Part shown: piece after piece, positions 43,205 through 54,038 of the stretch
How the letters are laid out: each line of letters begins with the position of its first letter
How positions within the stretch are numbered: position 1 is the first letter of the stretch
NCBI GenBank assembly: GCA_963576735.1
Contig: OY755190.1
Coordinates: forward strand, 3,155,695 to 3,219,694
Direction of reading: 5' to 3'
Length of the DNA stretch: 64,000 nucleotides
From: Bedellia somnulentella
Taxonomy: Eukaryota; Arthropoda; Insecta; Lepidoptera; Bedelliidae
Translations under genes and position numbers: made by a program
The notes under the pieces: generated by a model
What the model was told of the DNA's origin: nothing
The model's input: the letters and a program-made list of their open reading frames with translations, nothing else
Databases searched by the model: none

Positions 43205-45110
43205 TTATTTTTTGTAAGTCAAATTTTATTCAAGATAATTAAAAATACTTACACAGACAATTCACAACCTAAATTAAAATATAAAACTAAATAAATACCT
43301 ACTAAAGATGGAAAATTTCATGAAATTCATCACTCTCGCAGAACGGTATCGTGCCTAAAATACTGGCAGCATTTCCTCTTTGAATGGCTATGCTAATTCG
43401 TTGGCCGAGGTAGCTGCCAGCCCTAGGATCACCACTGACTTCCACTAGGCGGGCTGAGAGATCTTTTAAGAAAACCCGCGCCTCGTTGCCCCATGTGCCG
43501 AGAGTTTCAACGGCGAATGGAATAAAATGATAATCATTCAATAATCCAGAATATTTTCGACGTTTGAAACTCTCGGCATTGGCTGCAGCAGCACCTGTTC
43601 GCGATGCCGACCCTGATAAATGACAAGGCGCTAGGGTATCAACACACGTTGCATCCCATATTAACGCCCTGCCATTCCTCCAAGGCAACAAAGTCATACC
43701 GTCCGGTCTCTTGCCATCGTCCCGTGACAAGCCAGGGGGTTCCAAAACAGCTGGTACATGGACGCTGACAAGAGCCCGACGGATGATATCGTTGAGGGCA
43801 GCATGGCGTGACAGGCGACCTGCACTGCGGGGGCACGAAAGACCGTGGTGACCCTGATGATCAACTTGCACTCCACAGCGATAGCGATGAATTTCATTGA
43901 TTTGGGCACCAATTCTCAGACAGACCCCCAAACAAAAAGTAGACCTATCGAGAAGGGTACCAATCGCCTCAGATGGTAACGCATTCAACCAATAACCCGA
44001 CTCAGGCTCTGCAGAAGCCATAAGACGAGCACGCTGTGCGGGGCCGGAAGCAGAGTTCAAAAGGTTTAATTGAATCCATCCGCACAGTATGTCATCCCAT
44101 GACCTCTGGCTAGCCAATTTTGTCGGGATAGTAGAATTGGAACCAAGCATGGAAATCCAAGCAATCTTGGCATCGCTCATTCCACTGACCTCGGCCTCAC
44201 CTAAAGAGGGACTGATAATTTGATGGTATAGGGTCATAGTGGAATGCACAGATGACAAGAAAGCTGGTAAAGCAACATCGGATGTTTTGCGAATACCCAG
44301 GCCACCAAAACGAACTGGAAGGGAAGCCTGAGCCCAGCTGTTGTCATCGAATTTACAATTTAGGATTTTGCTTAAAGTATCTTGTATAATGTTGTCCAAA
44401 TCATTTAATGCCGAAACATGCCTCCAGATGTCGCAACACCTTAAAACATATGTAAATTTAGGAACAAACAAACAGAATTTAATAAGCGTGTAGGCCAAAT
44501 GTGGATTGATAGTTTGCAGGCGTTCTGAAGATTGATTGAATTTTGAAATTTTATCTTTAACAAAACCGGGTACTGAATCCTCGTTCAAAGGGGCACCTAG
44601 AAGATGGAGCGAATCATCATTAAGGATTGTAATATTTGGGGCTATTTCATTGAATTTTTGTATTATCTGGGATTTATCTTCGTCTGTAAGGCATTTATTT
44701 ATATATAATTCGCATTTGTCAAAATTTAAATCAAGGCCAATAGAAGAAAAAGCCATTTTTAAATTTTCAAGGTCTTTTAAAACTATGTTTGCATTTCCAC
44801 CTAAGGTTCCATCGTCTAGGTACCACACATTGAACTTGGAGGCGAGAGATTCAATGAGTGGATGAATGGCTAGGCTGAATATTGCTGGCCCCAGGGGGTC
44901 ACCTTGTTGGCAGCCGACACACGATTTTATTAAATTTTGTTTATATAATAAATTTGAGGGTTTTTTATAGCTCTGCCAAACATAATTAAAAATTGAAGGT
45001 GCTTTTTCTTTCACTTGAGCCAACAAGGCGGCCCGATCTACTGAGTTGAATGCGTTTTTCACATCCACCTTCAAAAGGACTTCGCCGGCGCGATGTGCGA
45101 TGTACGTTTT
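43205..45110 (-). mobile_element. RLE-type LINE, 5'-truncated
   Basis: The minus-strand retrotransposon enters at about 45110 (YIAHRAGEVLLKVDVKNAFN) and ends with a UTR (TTGAATAAAATTTGAC) near 43210. It is the better-preserved relative of the disrupted copy at 9476-11262. Confidence 0.85.
43302..45110 (-). CDS. LINE protein: RT with YLDD motif and restriction-like endonuclease
   Basis: About 600 open codons. RT: KVDVKNAFNSVDR (motif A), GCQQGDPLGPAIFSL (B), VWYLDDGTLGG (C, about 44806-44826 on the plus strand), then LGAPL (D/E region). Further on are a CGVQVDHQGHHGLSC knuckle and the nuclease block KRPDG...NGRALIWDATC, the PD..D arrangement of RLE-type LINEs (R2, R4, NeSL groups). YLDDG instead of the usual ADD is notable. 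It ends FHEIFHL. The N-terminal part (DNA-binding fingers, RT fingers) is missing by 5' truncation. The clade cannot be fixed by eye. Confidence 0.88.
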   Translation of the reverse strand, partial: KTYIAHRAGEVLLKVDVKNAFNSVDRAALLAQVKEKAPSIFNYVWQSYKKPSNLLYKQNLIKSCVGCQQGDPLGPAIFSLAIHPLIESLASKFNVWYLDDGTLGGNANIVLKDLENLKMAFSSIGLDLNFDKCELYINKCLTDEDKSQIIQKFNEIAPNITILNDDSLHLLGAPLNEDSVPGFVKDKISKFNQSSERLQTINPHLAYTLIKFCLFVPKFTYVLRCCDIWRHVSALNDLDNIIQDTLSKILNCKFDDNSWAQASLPVRFGGLGIRKTSDVALPAFLSSVHSTMTLYHQIISPSLGEAEVSGMSDAKIAWISMLGSNSTIPTKLASQRSWDDILCGWIQLNLLNSASGPAQRARLMASAEPESGYWLNALPSEAIGTLLDRSTFCLGVCLRIGAQINEIHRYRCGVQVDHQGHHGLSCPRSAGRLSRHAALNDIIRRALVSVHVPAVLEPPGLSRDDGKRPDGMTLLPWRNGRALIWDATCVDTLAPCHLSGSASRTGAAAANAESFKRRKYSGLLNDYHFIPFAVETLGTWGNEARVFLKDLSARLVEVSGDPRAGSYLGQRISIAIQRGNAASILGTIPFCESDEFHEIFHL

Positions 45111-45545
45111 TGTAAGTGTATTTCTTTCTTTTACTTTTAGGTGACCTCACAATTTCTTGGACGTCAGCTACTGCTTTGCTTAGAACCCATTCTCTGTCTC
45201 TATCTCTTTTGTTTCTTCTCTGAGGCTTCGTTACTTCTAAGGTAGACAAGTCTGGGCGATATATACTTCGGAGTCGATTATATTCAGCTATTGCTGTCTC
45301 CTGAGCTTTGATACTACTAAAATTCCCTTATCGTTTGACGACTGAAAACTCCCATACATGCTGTATGACAACGAATGAAATAAACACGACCCATCTCCAG
45401 GAATAGAGATGACTCTGTGTGGACAAAGGTCGCCATTTATGTACAATATTTCACGTTCCATTACACTATTTACAATTACTTCTATAACAATAGGGCTTAA
45501 ACTTATATATATATGCAAACTAAATAGAACTAAACTAACTAACAA
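45110..45545 (-). pseudogene. OTU-domain fragment
   Basis: The minus-strand frame 45545-45288 contains LCPHRVISIPGDGSCLFHSLSYSMYG, the Asp/Cys active-site segment of OTU cysteine proteases. A second frame (about 45320-45110) reads TAIAEYNRLRSIYRPDLSTL...KRDRDREW and is not in phase. OTU domains of this type are found in insect helicase/Helitron-type and other transposon proteins. The catalytic His is not visible. The RLE LINE inserted at its downstream side. Confidence 0.55.
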
Positions 45546-46913
45546 ATAACTAACTAAATAAATATATATCTACTAACTTACAAACTATAACTAAACTAAA
45601 CTAAATAACACGTAAAGTTCTCCGAATATCAATTATCACTACAATATTTTTTAGTTTCGAAATGGGTTTTCATTGACAGATGTATCAAATGAATATTATC
45701 GAATTATTTTGAAGTACTACTTACACTGCGCTTTGTAACGAAACCATAGAGCGATTCAGACAGGTACAACGCCATCTATCGAGCGCTCATACAATATTTA
45801 TCGCAATACAATGGAGTTTTAGCTTTATTAATTTAATGAACTTTATGTATTAATTTGTATTAATGATAGTCTATGTATTACATTTATATTATTCTTTTCT
45901 ATTCTATGTATGTATTCATCCAATTGAATAGGTACTTGAACAACGAACAAAGTTAACAATGCAGTCAAAATCCATACATAATGTTCTTGCCAAACCGCAA
46001 ATATAAAATTGTTTTCTATGGCATATAATTTTTTAATGTTTTTATCATTTTTCCTTTATATGTGGCTAATGACCTATCTTGGTGCAAAATTTGAAGTTTC
46101 TAAGTCTGCTAGAAGTACCTTAGATTTTTGATGATCTGTCAGTGAGTCAGTGAGTGACAAAATGGTGTAACTTTGATCGACCGTAACTCCTAAACTATTA
46201 ATTCATTTGGCGTGTAATTTCGAACTTAAGCTTGTTCTAATGCCTACTATTATTCACCGAAAACCTAAACTCCTAGCTTTGTCCACGTCGAAGATATAGG
46301 GGGGGCGAAACAGCCGCGAACCGCTTCGAGAAAAGATGGTACGGCCGTGCCCGTTTTGCTCGAGACTTGGCAGGGGCACTGCCGTGCCCCCAGATAATAA
46401 AATAACGATATTATTATAAACAATATTTTATTATTATAAATATTTTATAGCATATAATTTGTTCAAAAATATGATGAAAAAAATTGAATTGGAACATGCT
46501 TTGTTTTCATAAAAAGTTTAAATTTTTCATAAAAAGTTTAAATAAAGCTCCACTGGCATAACATACATGTGAACTCATTATGTGTCTATATACGCGTAGC
46601 TTTGAGATCTGTAACTTTGACGTTTAACTTTTCATTTAAACATTATAGTTATTCAATAAAATTAAATAAACTACATTTATTCTGCGCACGCGTTTTTTCC
46701 GTCCCTATTAATCTCAGTAAATTTGACGTAAGAGTGAGCCCAATAGCTGCAAAATGCGGGGAGGCCCTTAATGTTTTCGATAAAGTATAAATTAATAGTA
46801 TTTCACCATATCATAAACAAATTAACAATCTAAGTAGAAACAAAAGAAATGATAATTTAAGATCTCTGTCATATATGCCGCTGTATTTAAAACCTAAATC
46901 TATCTAATCTAGC
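45546..46913. other. No recognised gene; degenerate repeat debris
   Basis: Starts with TAACTAACTAAA-type low complexity. 46080-46390 has sequence (GTCAGTGAGTCAGTGAGTGAC, GGGGCACTGCCGTGCCCC) reminiscent of old lepidopteran repeats; GTGAGTCAGTCAG also occurs at about 53305. Confidence 0.3.
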
Positions 46914-48398
46914 AACCGTGATAGCCCAGAGGGTAGAACACTCGGTTATCGTGCAAACGACTAGTGTTCAAATCCTGGGTTGGGCCTACACCAATTTGTC
47001 TTTTCTAAAGACATATGTGTGGTTAATTTATCATGGTTGTTAACGGTGAGGGAAAACATCGTGAGGAAACCCACATGACTGAGTTGTACTTAGTCATGTG
47101 ACAGTGTATTCGTACAAAACGGCGATAGGCTTGCCCCCTATCACGTGAGTACACTGTCCATGCAAAACGTGGGTACTCTGAACACCAGGTGACAAAGTCA
47201 CGTGATGTTCAGAAGTATTAGTACACAGACCACCCCCAATAGACTCCGCATACAGTATATATTTGTATGAATCCAAACTGACAACTCTTGGAGGAAAGCA
47301 TGGGTAGCGGGGAACAACGCACAATGCCTGTGATTGGCTCTTTCAAGGTCGCTCTATACTTGAACTCTTTGATAGTGATGGGACACATTTGAGAAATGAT
47401 AATAATAAATTAGTTCGTAAGGAAAGAATAATAGATTTTAACATTCATATTTTTATTGAAAAGAAAGAAAGAAATGGAAATACATAAATATGGGCTGTTA
47501 AACAAAACCGGTGTCGTTGAAACGATGAACGAAAAACTCAAATATAAACGAAATTCCATCAGAGCAAGATTTGAAATATTTAGATACTTGCTGGTACCCG
47601 CGACTTCCTTTTAATTTTGATGTAAAGTTTTGCAAAAAGATTAAATAAAACAAATAAATAAATATATACTTGTACTTCTATTTAAGAAATAATCTGTATA
47701 CGGACATATTATACACAGATTAAGTTAGTCCCAAACTAAGTAAGACTTGTAGTATGGTATACTAACTTAACGATATATTTAATATTATATAGTACACATA
47801 TGAATAATACCTAAGACTAAAAAACAATAATTGAAGCTCATCACATAAATATTGCTCTGAAATCGGGATCGAACCCGCAACCTCCGAACCGGATTGGCTT
47901 CGTAGTTCCCGTTCCGAAACCATTCCGTTCTAAAAGTATCTCTGGACATCCTTGACGTTATGCTAGAAAAAGACGTAATCACAATCAACGTAAAGAGTGA
48001 ATGTGACGGAACTATGGTGTTGACCAGTTTAAATTGATCTCTGGAATTGCAATTTAATTATGATTTAATGCTTAGTAACGGAATGTAATACCGTCTTTTT
48101 GGTAGTTGTATTTTGTGGTTGATTTCCCTCACCACTTTATTAAACATGTAGGCATTTCAAAGCAATAGTAATAAATAAAACAGTATGTATAAATATTTTT
48201 GGTGCACGAACACTCAGTTCCTAGTTCTGGTCGCAACTGAAACAGTGCGTAGGTGAAATTTTATACGTCTACTCAATTAGTCAAACGTGTTGCCGATATT
48301 GAGTGCCCTGTAAGCGGAATCTATAGGGGGTTATCTATGTATTAGTACCTCTGCCAACCCCTTCGGGGATATTCGGCGTGAACGTTTATGTTATGTTA
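46914..48398 (+). mobile_element. SINE family B copy split by the 1.1-kb TIR element
   Basis: The left part 46914-47223 has the full tRNA-like head (GTGATAGCCCAGAGGGTAG) and body. The right part 48340-48398 has CCTCTGCCAACCCCTTCGGGGATATT and the TTATG tail. The TIR element at 47224-48339 lies between two copies of TATTAGTA. Confidence 0.85.
47224..48339. mobile_element. 1.1-kb TIR element, copy 2 (inverted)
   Basis: Inverted, nearly identical copy of 39846-40966, 1,116 bp. TATTAGTA at 47216-47223 and 48340-48347 is the target duplication; uninterrupted SINE copies at 26.75 and 30.35 kb carry it once. The head-to-head pair is 6.3 kb apart. Confidence 0.9.
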
Positions 48399-48865
48399 TC
48401 TATCTATCTATACTATAATAAGACTGTAACGAGGTCAAAACTGTACATTGAAAAAAAAAAACCGGTGGAATATGTTTTATTTTCGATACTGAAGCCAAAT
48501 TTGCTATTTTTGAAAAAAATGTCTGTCTGTCTGTATGTCCGTTCATCACGTTAATTCTACCGGACCGATCTTGATCAAATTTGGCATGAATGTAGGTTAT
48601 ACACCTGGCCAACATATAGGATATAATTTATCCCGGATTTCGCAAGGGTTCCCACAGGAGCATAAAAAAACATAACTTTTATATGGTTCCCCATATTTAC
48701 ACGATTAATTTTTTCATTGACCGACTTTATCGGACTCTTTATTAATAGTCTTTTGGAAAAAAATAAGGGTTTCATCCATTTTCATTAAAATAATTGTCCA
48801 TTTAATTGTTTGTCAATAGTATGACTACTAGATGTATAGGATATCACAAATTTGAGACTTACACA

Positions 48866-48955
48866 AATGTCTGCGTGGCGTAGCGGTATATCGTTTGGTA
48901 AACACTAAGTACGAAAGACCCAGGTTCGCATCCCGGATGGTCAAAGTCTTTTTGC
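48866..48955 (+). mobile_element. tRNA-derived SINE head
   Basis: GTGGCGTAGCGGTATATCG (A box) and AGGTTCGCATCCCGG (B box) about 45 bp apart, followed by a T-rich stretch. It lies inside the Helitron-like element and is a different family from A and B. Confidence 0.6.
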
Positions 48956-49454
48956 GATTTTTTTTTGCTTTTGGGTTAGATTAGAATAATTATAGCTTTT
49001 GTTTTTTTAACTATTTTTAACTAATATTCTCATAGATATATTATGTTTTACTTACGCATAAATTAATATTCTGTTTAAGCCTCAGAATGCGTAGTTTGTA
49101 AATAATAGTAAATATCTCAATGTTAATTCAGTAACGCCATCTGTTGACCGATGATTGCAATCTCTCACACATCACCAACAGTCAGTGTAGGGGGCAGCAC
49201 CGGGTCGCCAAACTGCTATCCATACTTACTCAAGATATTTTCATTTTTGAACATAGAAACTCAAGTCTCATGTTTCTTATGAACAATTAAAAAGGTTTTT
49301 TGGAACTCATCCCCTAAGATATTGAAATATATATATATAGAATACAGATTTTTGATCTATAAATACAATGTATCTAGAAATTTGAATCTTGATGCGATTG
49401 ACTGATAGTACAACTACAAAAAGGAATGTATGAAATTCATCCATCAATCAATCA

Positions 49455-49635
49455 TGAGAATATACTAACGGCTATAAATCCCAAAAAAGGGTAGCCACAG
49501 CTCCAGAGATAGTAATTCTTTATCCACTTTTGGAAGTTGAATGGGGTCCGTCCAACCGTCCAACTGCATCGCCTAATAATCACTTAAAAAGTCTCAATGT
49601 TCTTTATATCTATTACAAAGCCCACGGGAATATAA
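49455..49635 (-). mobile_element. SINE family A copy, diverged
   Basis: Minus strand: GAATATACTAACGGCTATAAATCCC, TATCCACTTTTGGAAGTTGA and CCAACTGCATCGCC. It is truncated near CCCACGGGAATA. Confidence 0.6.
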
Positions 49636-49743
49636 ATACAAAAAACAGAAGTTAGTGTAGTTAGATAGTGTTTTGGTATTTTGGATGTAAACTGGATGCA
49701 AATAATGTAGTCCACGCGGACGTAGTCGCGGGCAAAAAGCTAG

Positions 49744-50040
49744 TGTAATAATATGTATGGAGAAAGAGTATGGAGCTACATCATGCCAAAAATGCGTAAT
49801 AATCTACCGAAAACTATTGTAACGAAACTGCAAAATATAAATAAAATTCAGGTTTTATCTATATTAAAAAATCATTTTTATAAATGCCGTGATGTATAAA
49901 TGCACATGTCTTTCTTCTATTTATTTAATGTATTGTTTTTAAGCATACGTAAATATGTATTTAAATAAAAAGCCGAGCTGACAATCTACTACAAAGCTAA
50001 AAGGTTTTCAGACTGTCTGGTCAAGTGTTGTAAATATTTT
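49744..50040 (+). mobile_element. Probable LINE 3' end remnant
   Basis: The plus strand reads MPKMRNNLPKTIV...ILKNHFYKCRDV then stop, the kind of C-terminus seen in Jockey/CR1-group LINEs (W..LP....S...FK..L). It is too short for assignment. Confidence 0.35.
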
Positions 50041-50052
50041 TTAAAATAAACA

Positions 50053-50890
50053 GTGTTCAATTGAAAGAGATTGCAATATTCAAAGAGATGATGAATATTG
50101 CATGTGAGTCTTTTGTAAGAAAGGGAATGAGGGTGAATGTGGATAAGACCAAAACGATGGTTTTTGAGAGACAGGAAGATGTGACACAATGCGTGATTGC
50201 GATTGATGGTAAGGATGTGGAACAGGTGAAGGAGTTTGTATATCTGGGAAGTTTGTTTACAAGGGATGGAAAATGTGATGAAGACATTGAAAGAAGAGTG
50301 AAAAAGGGTAATGCGGTAAATGGAGCAATGAATAGCCTAATGATCAGTCAATCGGTGTCTGAAAAGGCCCGAATGGCTGTACATGATGCTGTTCTTGTTC
50401 CTACGCTTATGTATGGAAGCGAATGTTGGGTATGGCAGAAGAAGCATGAGAGCAGAGTGAATGCAGTAGAGATGAGGTCCCTCAGAAAAATTTGTAATGT
50501 TAGATTGTGTGACCGAGTGAGAAATAGTGTTATTCGTGAAAAGTGTGGTGTGAAAGATGATATTGTAAGAAAGATAGAAAAAGGAATGTTGAGATGGTTT
50601 GGGCACATAGAGAGGATGGATTGAAAATTGGTAAAAGGGATCTATAGAGCTAGTGTGGATGGTAATGTTAGTAGAGGACGACCACGGAGAACACACTTGG
50701 ACCAAATTGAAAGTGTGCTCAAAAAGGCTGGCGTCCGAAGTATGAAGAATAAAAGAGCATGTATGAAAAGATTGATGGATGTAAACGAAGCTAGAGAGGT
50801 TTGTCAGGATCGTACGAAGTGGCGATTGATAGTCTCTGCCTACCCCAATGGGAATTAATGGCGTGAGTATATGTATGTATGTATGTATGA
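50053..50890 (+). mobile_element. RTE-type LINE, 5'-truncated
   Basis: C-terminal RT region and complete tail, ending GCGTGAGTATATG(TATG)n at about 50890. It is the best reference here for the many RTE tails and shares its last 20 bp with SINE family A. Confidence 0.85.
50061..50858 (+). pseudogene. RTE reverse transcriptase C-terminal part, one nonsense codon
   Basis: 266 codons in one frame, interrupted only by TGA at 50622-50624 (RMD-stop-KLVKGIYRA, where Glu-Asn-like residues are expected). Visible motifs after the RT active site: MRVNVDKTKTMVF, VYLGSLFTRDGK, LYGSECW-type MYGSECWVW, MLRWFGHIERMD, GRPRRTHLDQI and [14 protein letters not shown]. The palm with YADD and the endonuclease are missing. 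Confidence 0.85.
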
Positions 50891-50965
50891 CTTTTTATGT
50901 CTCTTTTATAATTTTAATGTATGTGTAATGTGTTGTTGTTAATATTTCAAATGTGAATAAACGTC

Positions 50966-50998
50966 TCTTCTTCTTCTTCTTCTTCTTCTTCTTCTTCT
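50966..50998 (+). repeat. (TTC)n microsatellite
   Basis: About ten TTC units after AATAAACGTCTC, probably the 3' tail of a LINE remnant (50890-51000). Confidence 0.8.
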
Positions 50999-51555
50999 AT
51001 GTTCAATTTAAAAAAATAATAATTTTTAGTCAAAACGCTGTGAAATGAAAACATGAAAAATCTACAGATCCAGAAACTTTTCTTGGCCGGTAAGGGCGTC
51101 GCTGTCATCGATATTAGTATTGCCAGTAAATAAAAATTAACCATTAAAAGGTAAATAATTTTAGATCATACAGGCTTATTTTTTCATGTATTGAAATGTC
51201 TTAATAAAACAATTTATATAATATTAATTTAATTAATAACTAATATTGTAAGTAAATAAGTTCGTTTTAATATAAGCTAATTATATTTGTTTTTTTTGCC
51301 CTTGTCTTGTATATCTACCCGAATGACTGTGTACCCTGAATTTACTGATCTTGTTGAGAGATCTGAGATTGTTTTTAGCGATAACACTGCCAATTGTACT
51401 TCTCTGTAAACTGTTTTATTATTTTACACTCAAGGATTACTTATTTGTGACACTTAAAGTTAAAAAAGTGGGTACCTACCTACATAGTTTATTTTTTTTA
51501 ATCCAGTATTATTATACGAGACTATCAAGAGCCACTTTATTAAATACAAATATGC
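50999..51555. other. No recognised feature
   Basis: No gene or repeat assigned. Confidence 0.35.
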
Positions 51556-51715
51556 ACGGCCATAAATCCCTTGAAAGGGTAACCAGACCATAAAGTTTCT
51601 TAAAAGAAAATACCCCTTAAAAGCCCCAACATCGTTAGTCACACGTTAGTTACGTAAGAACGTACACCCACCGGAAGAAATAGGGTAGTGCTATTCTACG
51701 CCGACACTACACGGC
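51556..51715 (-). mobile_element. SINE family A copy with internal deletion
   Basis: Minus strand: CACGGCCATAAATCCCTTG at one end, TAAAAGCCCCAACATCG and CACCCACCGGAAGAAAT to CGACACTACACGG at the other. Confidence 0.7.
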
Positions 51716-52634
51716 CACTTTAATATAAAAATATAATCACGACTATAAAACTGAAAAAAGGTTGCCAAAGCTTCAGAATTAGGAGTATTATAATGTAATT
51801 CCAATTCTTGAACACTGACTTTATTTCCACTTGGTCGTATATAAATATATTACAACTAACAATTAACTATTTGTACTATAATTACGGGCAGTAACTTTGA
51901 ATAAACGTCTTTACTTCACTTCTGCTAACAATAGAATGAATAAAAATAATGTCCCGCCTCAACAGCCGTCCTCGTCCCCACCCATTACTTGTCAAACCGA
52001 AAACAGTCACTTCAACCGGAAGTTGAGTTACAAAACACTTTACAAAACTGGTTGCTTAAAACGGAAGTTGAGATGAAACACTTTACAAAACTGATTAACA
52101 AAAGGTGCTCATATTAAAAATCAACATGAATTAATAATATATGTTTTTCAAAGAAATCATTACAATATATTTTAACAAGAATCATGACATTATGTTAGCT
52201 ACTTTTGGAACTTGAGTGGGGAAAAGATAGAACAATAAAGGTTGTTGGTGATTGGCGATGAGTCTCCGCCGCATCGTATATGTTAATGTTAATCATCGTA
52301 TATCTCAATACTCTTCTAGAAAAAAGCGCCTAATTTTTAAAGTCACCTTTTATTACCCTTACTGATATGATAATTATACATAAAAATATTTCTACACCAG
52401 CGAGGACCAAAAAACATACGAAAAAAAATACTTTCCTTTATTTATTAGTAATATGTATTATATATAAGATAGTAATACTCGTATTAAAATGTACAAGAGG
52501 TTTTCATGAACAAAAACATTAAAATTTTATTACCCTTGTGAAGAAACGAGGTTAGTGCTATTCTGTGCCGATAGTACACAGATCATATAAAACAATCACC
52601 AACAACAATAAATCCTCTATGCCATTTATAGAGC
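51716..52634. other. No recognised gene; one short SINE A remnant
   Basis: 52196-52280 carries a minus-strand SINE A piece (CTACTTTTGGAACTTGAGTGGGG). Nothing else can be assigned. Confidence 0.4.
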
Positions 52635-53465
52635 AAGAGCCCGCGACGGCCAGACCTTCCTGTAATAATAAAAGCTAAAAGTTTTTCTATGTGTCCCTAT
52701 AGTAAAGGTAAGAACGATCCCCACCCGTGATACCTGGCTAGTGGTGGCTTTGGCAGGTAACAGGTAATAAAGGTGTATACAATTTTATCTTAAATTTATT
52801 AATTTATAAAACTAATTTTTTATATATTTTACTTATAACAATATCAGAACTTACGTCACGCATTACCAGACGCTTTATACGGTTTCAACCCCTTGCCAGA
52901 CACCCCTAAACTATAATATTTTGTAATTTTACTTACGTTATGTTTTAAAAGCTGAATTTTATATATGTTTATTGGGGAACTATTAAATGATGTTTCTTTA
53001 ATAGCCAGACACATTCAAGGGTTCTATCATTCTGCCAGACGCATTGAAAAGCGTAGAAAATGTGAGAGCGCGGTGCTGATGTACTAACTGGTATGTACGG
53101 GTGACGGCAATTGTTCTCGCGATGGTATTTTTGCGTAATATTTGTTCAGGCGTTAAGTCTGAACAAGTACTCTTATGTTTTCTTTCAGATCTTCCATAAA
53201 ACCTTGTTCTGATAGTTTTTTCTTTATGTGGGCGTTAAAATCTACCTCTGTACCAAATTTCAGCTCTGTAGGTCTATGGGAAGTACTAGTTCTATTTTGA
53301 TGATCAGTGAGTCAGTCAGTTAACGACCTTTATTACCTGTTACCTGCCAAAGCCACCACTAGCCAGGTATCACGGGTGGGGATCGTTCTTACCTTTACTA
53401 TAGGCACACATAGAAAAACTTTTAGCTTTTATTATTACAGGAAGGTCTGGCCGTCGCGGGCTCTT
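52635..53465. mobile_element. TIR element with 140-bp inverted arms
   Basis: Arms 52635-52774 (AAGAGCCCGCGACGGCCAGA...) and 53326-53465 are inverted repeats with very few differences. The 550-bp centre is non-coding, with CCAGACGC-type motifs. No clean target duplication. Confidence 0.72.
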
Positions 53466-53904
53466 AGACTATTAGTTATTGTCAATTTCTAAAGGTGGTT
53501 TATAATTGTTACTTCAGCTGTCGGGCAGGAAGTATTTGTAACAAATTCAACTCTCAAAACTCAAACTGTCACCCAGTTATCCCCGTAGGGGTCGGCGAAA
53601 ATAGCTATTATTTATATATTTTTATTGTAAACAAGCATATAAAAGGAATAAATAAAGAAACAATCGCACCATTCCCACGGACCGACTTCGGGCAGTGGCT
53701 ATGACCGGCCGGCTCACGGGTTATTACGCAAAAATTAAAAAGCGCGTGAAATCTGAAGATTTGAAAACAGGGTTGAACTTCTCGAGGCGCTGCTTCGGAA
53801 ATACTGTATGTATTGACGTGAAATAAAAACGATTGTAATATAAATGATATAAACTAAAGTTTCAAGTGCATTTGGTACAGATATTTTGACCCATTTGTGT
53901 TCTC
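53466..53904. other. No recognised feature
   Basis: No gene or repeat assigned. Confidence 0.35.
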
Positions 53905-54038
53905 CATTATAGAAAGTGCTTAAAAAAGCAAGACCTCCGAAGTGTGAAGAAGTAAATATTGTTGAATGTGGTTGAAGCTCGAGAGGTTTGTCAGGACCGT
54001 ACGAAGTAGTCATCGATAGTATCTGCCTACCCCAATGC
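53905..54038 (+). mobile_element. RTE LINE tail, cut by Jockey insertion
   Basis: AGTGCTTAAAAAAGCAAGACC...GTATCTGCCTACCCCAATG matches the RTE tail up to the point where a T8 run starts. Confidence 0.65.

Larger units (their letters stand above)
48399..49743 (+). mobile_element. Helitron-like non-autonomous element
   Basis: It starts TCTATCTATCTATACTATAA after an A and ends in a hairpin GCGGACGTAGTCGC followed by CGGGCAAAAAGCTAG before T. This is the TC...CTAG structure with a 3' hairpin and A/T insertion expected for Helitrons. It inserted in the TTATG tail of a SINE B copy. It contains two SINEs and no Rep/helicase. Confidence 0.68.

Noticed and set aside
48866..48955. Functional tRNA gene
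   Set aside because: A and B boxes are present but acceptor ends do not pair and the sequence lies in a Helitron-like repeat; a SINE head fits better.
50966..50998. Regular short repeats as a possible CRISPR or regulatory array
   Set aside because: It is a simple (TTC)n microsatellite in a LINE tail, in eukaryotic DNA.
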